From assembly GCA_006383075.2 (NCBI GenBank), contig SMNH02000003.1, forward strand, positions 240,496 through 304,495: 64,000 bases of DNA. Reading direction: 5' to 3'. The stretch comes from Kordia sp. TARA_039_SRF (lineage in GTDB: Bacteria > Bacteroidota > Bacteroidia > Flavobacteriales > Flavobacteriaceae). How positions within the stretch are numbered: position 1 is the stretch's first letter; each line of letters begins with the position of its first letter. The notes under the pieces were generated by a model that did not search any database, was not told where the DNA came from, and worked only from the letters and a program-made list of their open reading frames with translations. Below, piece after piece: positions 63,201 through 64,000 of this stretch. A program made the translations under genes and the position numbers.

Positions 63201-64000
63201 GAATCTAAACTTAGAAGAACTTACCATACATTATAAGGATTATGCACATTGGCAAAACAATCTTTTAGCTACGAATAAACTTAAAGACCAAAGAACCTAT
63301 TGGAATGAAAAACTTTCAGGTCATATACCATATTTACAATTGCCTAAAGATTATACATATACCAACAAAAAGAAATATACTTCTTCAAGGTATCATACCA
63401 TCTATCTTGATGAACAAACAAAGGAGAAAATTTCAAATGTATCTAAACGTTTAAAAACGAGTGTTTTTTCATTGTTTTTAGCTTCATTTAAAGTTTTACT
63501 ATATAAAATCACTTCAGAAAAGGAATTGACGGTAGGAATTCCTGCTGCAAATCGTACGCATGACCAAGTAAAACGCATAGTAGGTTGTTTTTTAAATACC
63601 TTAATGCTTAGAGACACGCTTATAGAAGAAGAAACATTTGAAGCATATGTAACCAAAGTAAATCAAACTTTGATGGAAGGATTAGCGAATCAAAATTATC
63701 CTTTCGAAAACATATTAGAAGATATTCAAGTCACAAAAGAACAATATGGTTTTCCAATCAGTCCAGTATTCTTAAATATGTTGGACTTCAATTTGGATAC
63801 ACTTGAAAGTATTCAGGATTTTAACACTCAGCAAGGAACAATTGATAGTGTTCCAAAGTTTGAATTAGAATGTTATTTAAAAACATATATCAACGGAATG
63901 GCGATTAACTGTGTTTACAATGACAAGTTATTTACACCTGAGACTATCGCTTATTGGATGAAATCTTATGTAGAAATCATAGAACAAGTGCTTGCAAAAC
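57235..64000 (+). CDS. Non-ribosomal peptide synthetase (3' end beyond window)
   Basis: The frame is open from the ATG at 57235 to the window edge (2255 codons). Domains: a C-terminal half of a condensation domain without the HHxxxDG motif (~1-220); A1 (~230-700; YTSGTTGNPKG at 371, YGPSE at 503, YDTGD at 589, Lys697 in NGKVDRK); carrier T1 (FELGGHSL, Ser753); C1 (HHIISDG, His939-940); A2 (~1270-1730; YTSGSTGKPKG near 1404, Lys1729); T2 (FELGGHSL, Ser1785); C2 (HHIISDG, His1962-1963), cut by the edge. Aligning to GrsA by hand gives pocket codes DLYNNALTYK for A1, similar to small-residue (Gly/Ala) codes, and DAWYLGNVVK for A2, close to the Leu code DAWFLGNVVK. Both C domains look like L-to-L types. 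No epimerase is seen. It is in operon with the antiterminator. Confidence 0.92.
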   Translation, partial: MNTVKRKIISNYWTDKLKGKTSVNFGNLTSIRSEIITIPNSELTYFSKVTSGNQLAEFTVLLAIFNTLTQRYLEECFLIFSEGIPGNDNVPLLYSFEEIDKKNLKEILQNVKAEVKEVYKHSTYDNSLNIKESFNTFTPYGFFYNKEITEVPELPFSIYIKTKQDVMEIQVSYSEKFVSKDVAEHFLKNIGRWLQELEVVLTTPCDKISLIFEEEKDVLLHDFNATTKAYDSSDTIVSLFEKQVAKTPDAISIICQNKSFTYQEIHEKSNQLAHYLKDDCGVVSEDLVAVKLPRTENLIIALLAVLKTGAAYVPVDVNYPQERINFIEKDSNSKVVINETVLNAFENKKDSFPTTEVEAKASPSSLGYIIYTSGTTGNPKGVMITHANAAAMIHWAQSEFDASKFEIVFAGTSHCFDLSVYEMFYTFSIGKKLNVLSSGLEIRDALAKHKNILLNTVPSTVRKLLEDGVDLNNITVLNLAGEAFPVDIANKLQKTHIEVRNLYGPSEDTTYSTYYKISDKPYKTSIPIGKPLDNTQAYILDEYLSLVPIGVAGKLYLSGTGLSKGYLNRKELTKEKFIPNPFEEGQLMYDTGDLATWMLDGNIAFLGRKDHQVKLRGYRIELGEIQAAIQGFSEAIQQVVVVVKQNAGEDVLVAFFVTESSIDITSLRTFLLDKLPSYMVPGFFIEMEQLPLTPNGKVDRKALPELSEKVIKKENYVAPRTHEENYLVAIWEEILGVEKIGVKDHFFELGGHSLMISQLINRVHKTMGKQIPFKIFYTNPTVESLSNAMKNEAFVAIQKTSDKSFYPVTPSQHRLWLLSQMEGGSSAYLITTSLLLEGSLAIDNFSSAFDYVMHRHEVLRTYFKHNEDGVLCQYINANNDFEYALPYVDVSQTENPEVEAKKYIEDLCSHGIDISEKQLFKATILKLSEEKYVFFMTLHHIISDGWSLEVLTSEVINAYQQKQQNQAITLPELSIQFKDYAVWLSDNLNSESNNEAEIYWKENFSGTLPILSLPTYQSRPKVKTYTGKIFQYDFSKQLIKKLKSISKEHQATLFMTLMASVKMLLSRYSNQTDIILGTPIAGRSHPDLEPQVGLYLNTLAIRTQFNSDDHFSTILSKEKDQLIAAYAHQDFPFDKLVESLEIPRDTSRSPLFDVMVVLQNQQQLSSFQNNGLSDITITDFEIARETSQFDLSFSFVENDSLTLLLSYNTDLYDVKFVKNLVRHLENIFKEITANQEIKLNEIDLITSEEKNQLLTVFNDTEEAFPLEKTVVDLFHEQVQKNPTGIAVKCDDAVLSYQALDEKSTALANFLREEHAISSGQLVGVYLDRSADLLISLLAILKTGAAYVPIDLNYPEERVTYIKEDAGITICIDEAFLKTYAENEVLNKQPLHTLPTSDNVAYVIYTSGSTGKPKGVVIKHKSLTNLCFWHQKAYTVTDESKGTLFSGIGFDASVWEIYPYLTVGASLVPIQDNSIRLDVIALSNFLRNNKITHTYLPSRVCQDFIANNISNLDTTILTGGEALVYSKETNLKIYNNYGPTENTVVTTFFDCTSAFNESIPIGKPVSNTKVYVLSETLQLVPIGVTGELCIAGIGLADGYLNRPNLTAEKFIENPFNTEEKLYRTGDLVKWLHDGNIEFVGRKDSQIKIRGHRVELGEIEQHIVKYSQAISQAVVVQQNLNTQDELAAYYISNTVIDEKELRTYLKSQLPSYMVPNYYKKLESIPLSANGKIAKDKLQIITKNDLVKGDFVSATNETEEKVIAIWEELLGEQTIGITDNFFELGGHSLLLSKLANTYHKVFQKELDLKAIYANPTPEYHAYLLRKNSTKTYEQITPVVTSDIYELSPSQLRFWLLYKIRGKSKEFNICNSFVLSENLNFSLFEKAFNVILERHETLRTVFFEIDGEPKQKIEAFKPVQISVQELPKEVVKRQVFYHEFELQEAPLYKLSISTDKGVNTLFFNIHHIISDGWSIEVIVEELLQVYQALLEKRNLNLEELTIHYKDYAHWQNNLLATNKLKDQRTYWNEKLSGHIPYLQLPKDYTYTNKKKYTSSRYHTIYLDEQTKEKISNVSKRLKTSVFSLFLASFKVLLYKITSEKELTVGIPAANRTHDQVKRIVGCFLNTLMLRDTLIEEETFEAYVTKVNQTLMEGLANQNYPFENILEDIQVTKEQYGFPISPVFLNMLDFNLDTLESIQDFNTQQGTIDSVPKFELECYLKTYINGMAINCVYNDKLFTPETIAYWMKSYVEIIEQVLAK

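Overview
The window is AT-rich DNA from a member of the Bacteroidota, most likely a marine Flavobacteriaceae (a Kordia-like genome is my guess, not verified). The reasons are SusC/SusD pairs, a type IX secretion (T9SS) C-terminal domain, TAnnTTTG-type -7 boxes, a UpxY/NusG-like antiterminator, DUF6261 and many short 'KKK...LxL...GG' peptide precursors.

Layout. 1-9.4 kb: end of an FtsX-type permease, a cystathionine beta-synthase-type enzyme, a PTH2-like protein, a MITE-like element, a secreted LRR protein with a T9SS tail, a metzincin lipoprotein, and three small peptide precursors (two of them below the usual ORF length cut-off). 9.4-10.2 kb: a 42-bp minisatellite and a DUF6261 gene. 10.4-15.3 kb: a compact, AT-rich three-gene operon encoding an MBL-fold hydrolase, a trypsin-like protease fused to a reverse transcriptase, and a short family A DNA polymerase. 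This looks like an undescribed or little-described anti-phage-type reverse transcriptase system and is the strongest candidate in the window. 15.4-15.7 kb: a lanthipeptide-like precursor. 16-22.7 kb: the four-gene ligase-associated DNA repair set (exonuclease, ATP-dependent ligase, Lhr-like helicase, PdeM). It is split by a repeat-rich gap with about 31 copies of an 8-bp repeat, and inverted repeats flank the helicase-pdeM half.

23-42.8 kb: a carbohydrate locus with a GH3 enzyme, an AraC regulator, SusC/SusD, a VCBS/ASPIC lipoprotein, an SMP-30 lactonase, a second GH3, gluconokinase, 6-phosphogluconate dehydrogenase, a GntP permease and a GPH symporter. Together they suggest capture of a glucoside or aldonate-containing glycan at the surface, hydrolysis in the periplasm and entry of gluconate into the pentose phosphate pathway. 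42.9-47.1 kb: a coiled-coil membrane protein, an MFS pseudogene and a YyaL/DUF255 protein.

47.3-54.9 kb: a RiPP cluster on the minus strand, read from a TonB-type receptor through a GG-leader precursor and an FxsB-like radical SAM/SPASM maturase to four paralogous proteins that all keep an HxD...H pattern. 55.2-56.5 kb: another small GG peptide and a decayed IS5-family transposase. 56.7-64 kb: a NusG-like antiterminator directly followed by a large NRPS gene that runs off the right edge (predicted second residue Leu, first residue small).

No tRNA, rRNA or CRISPR array was seen.
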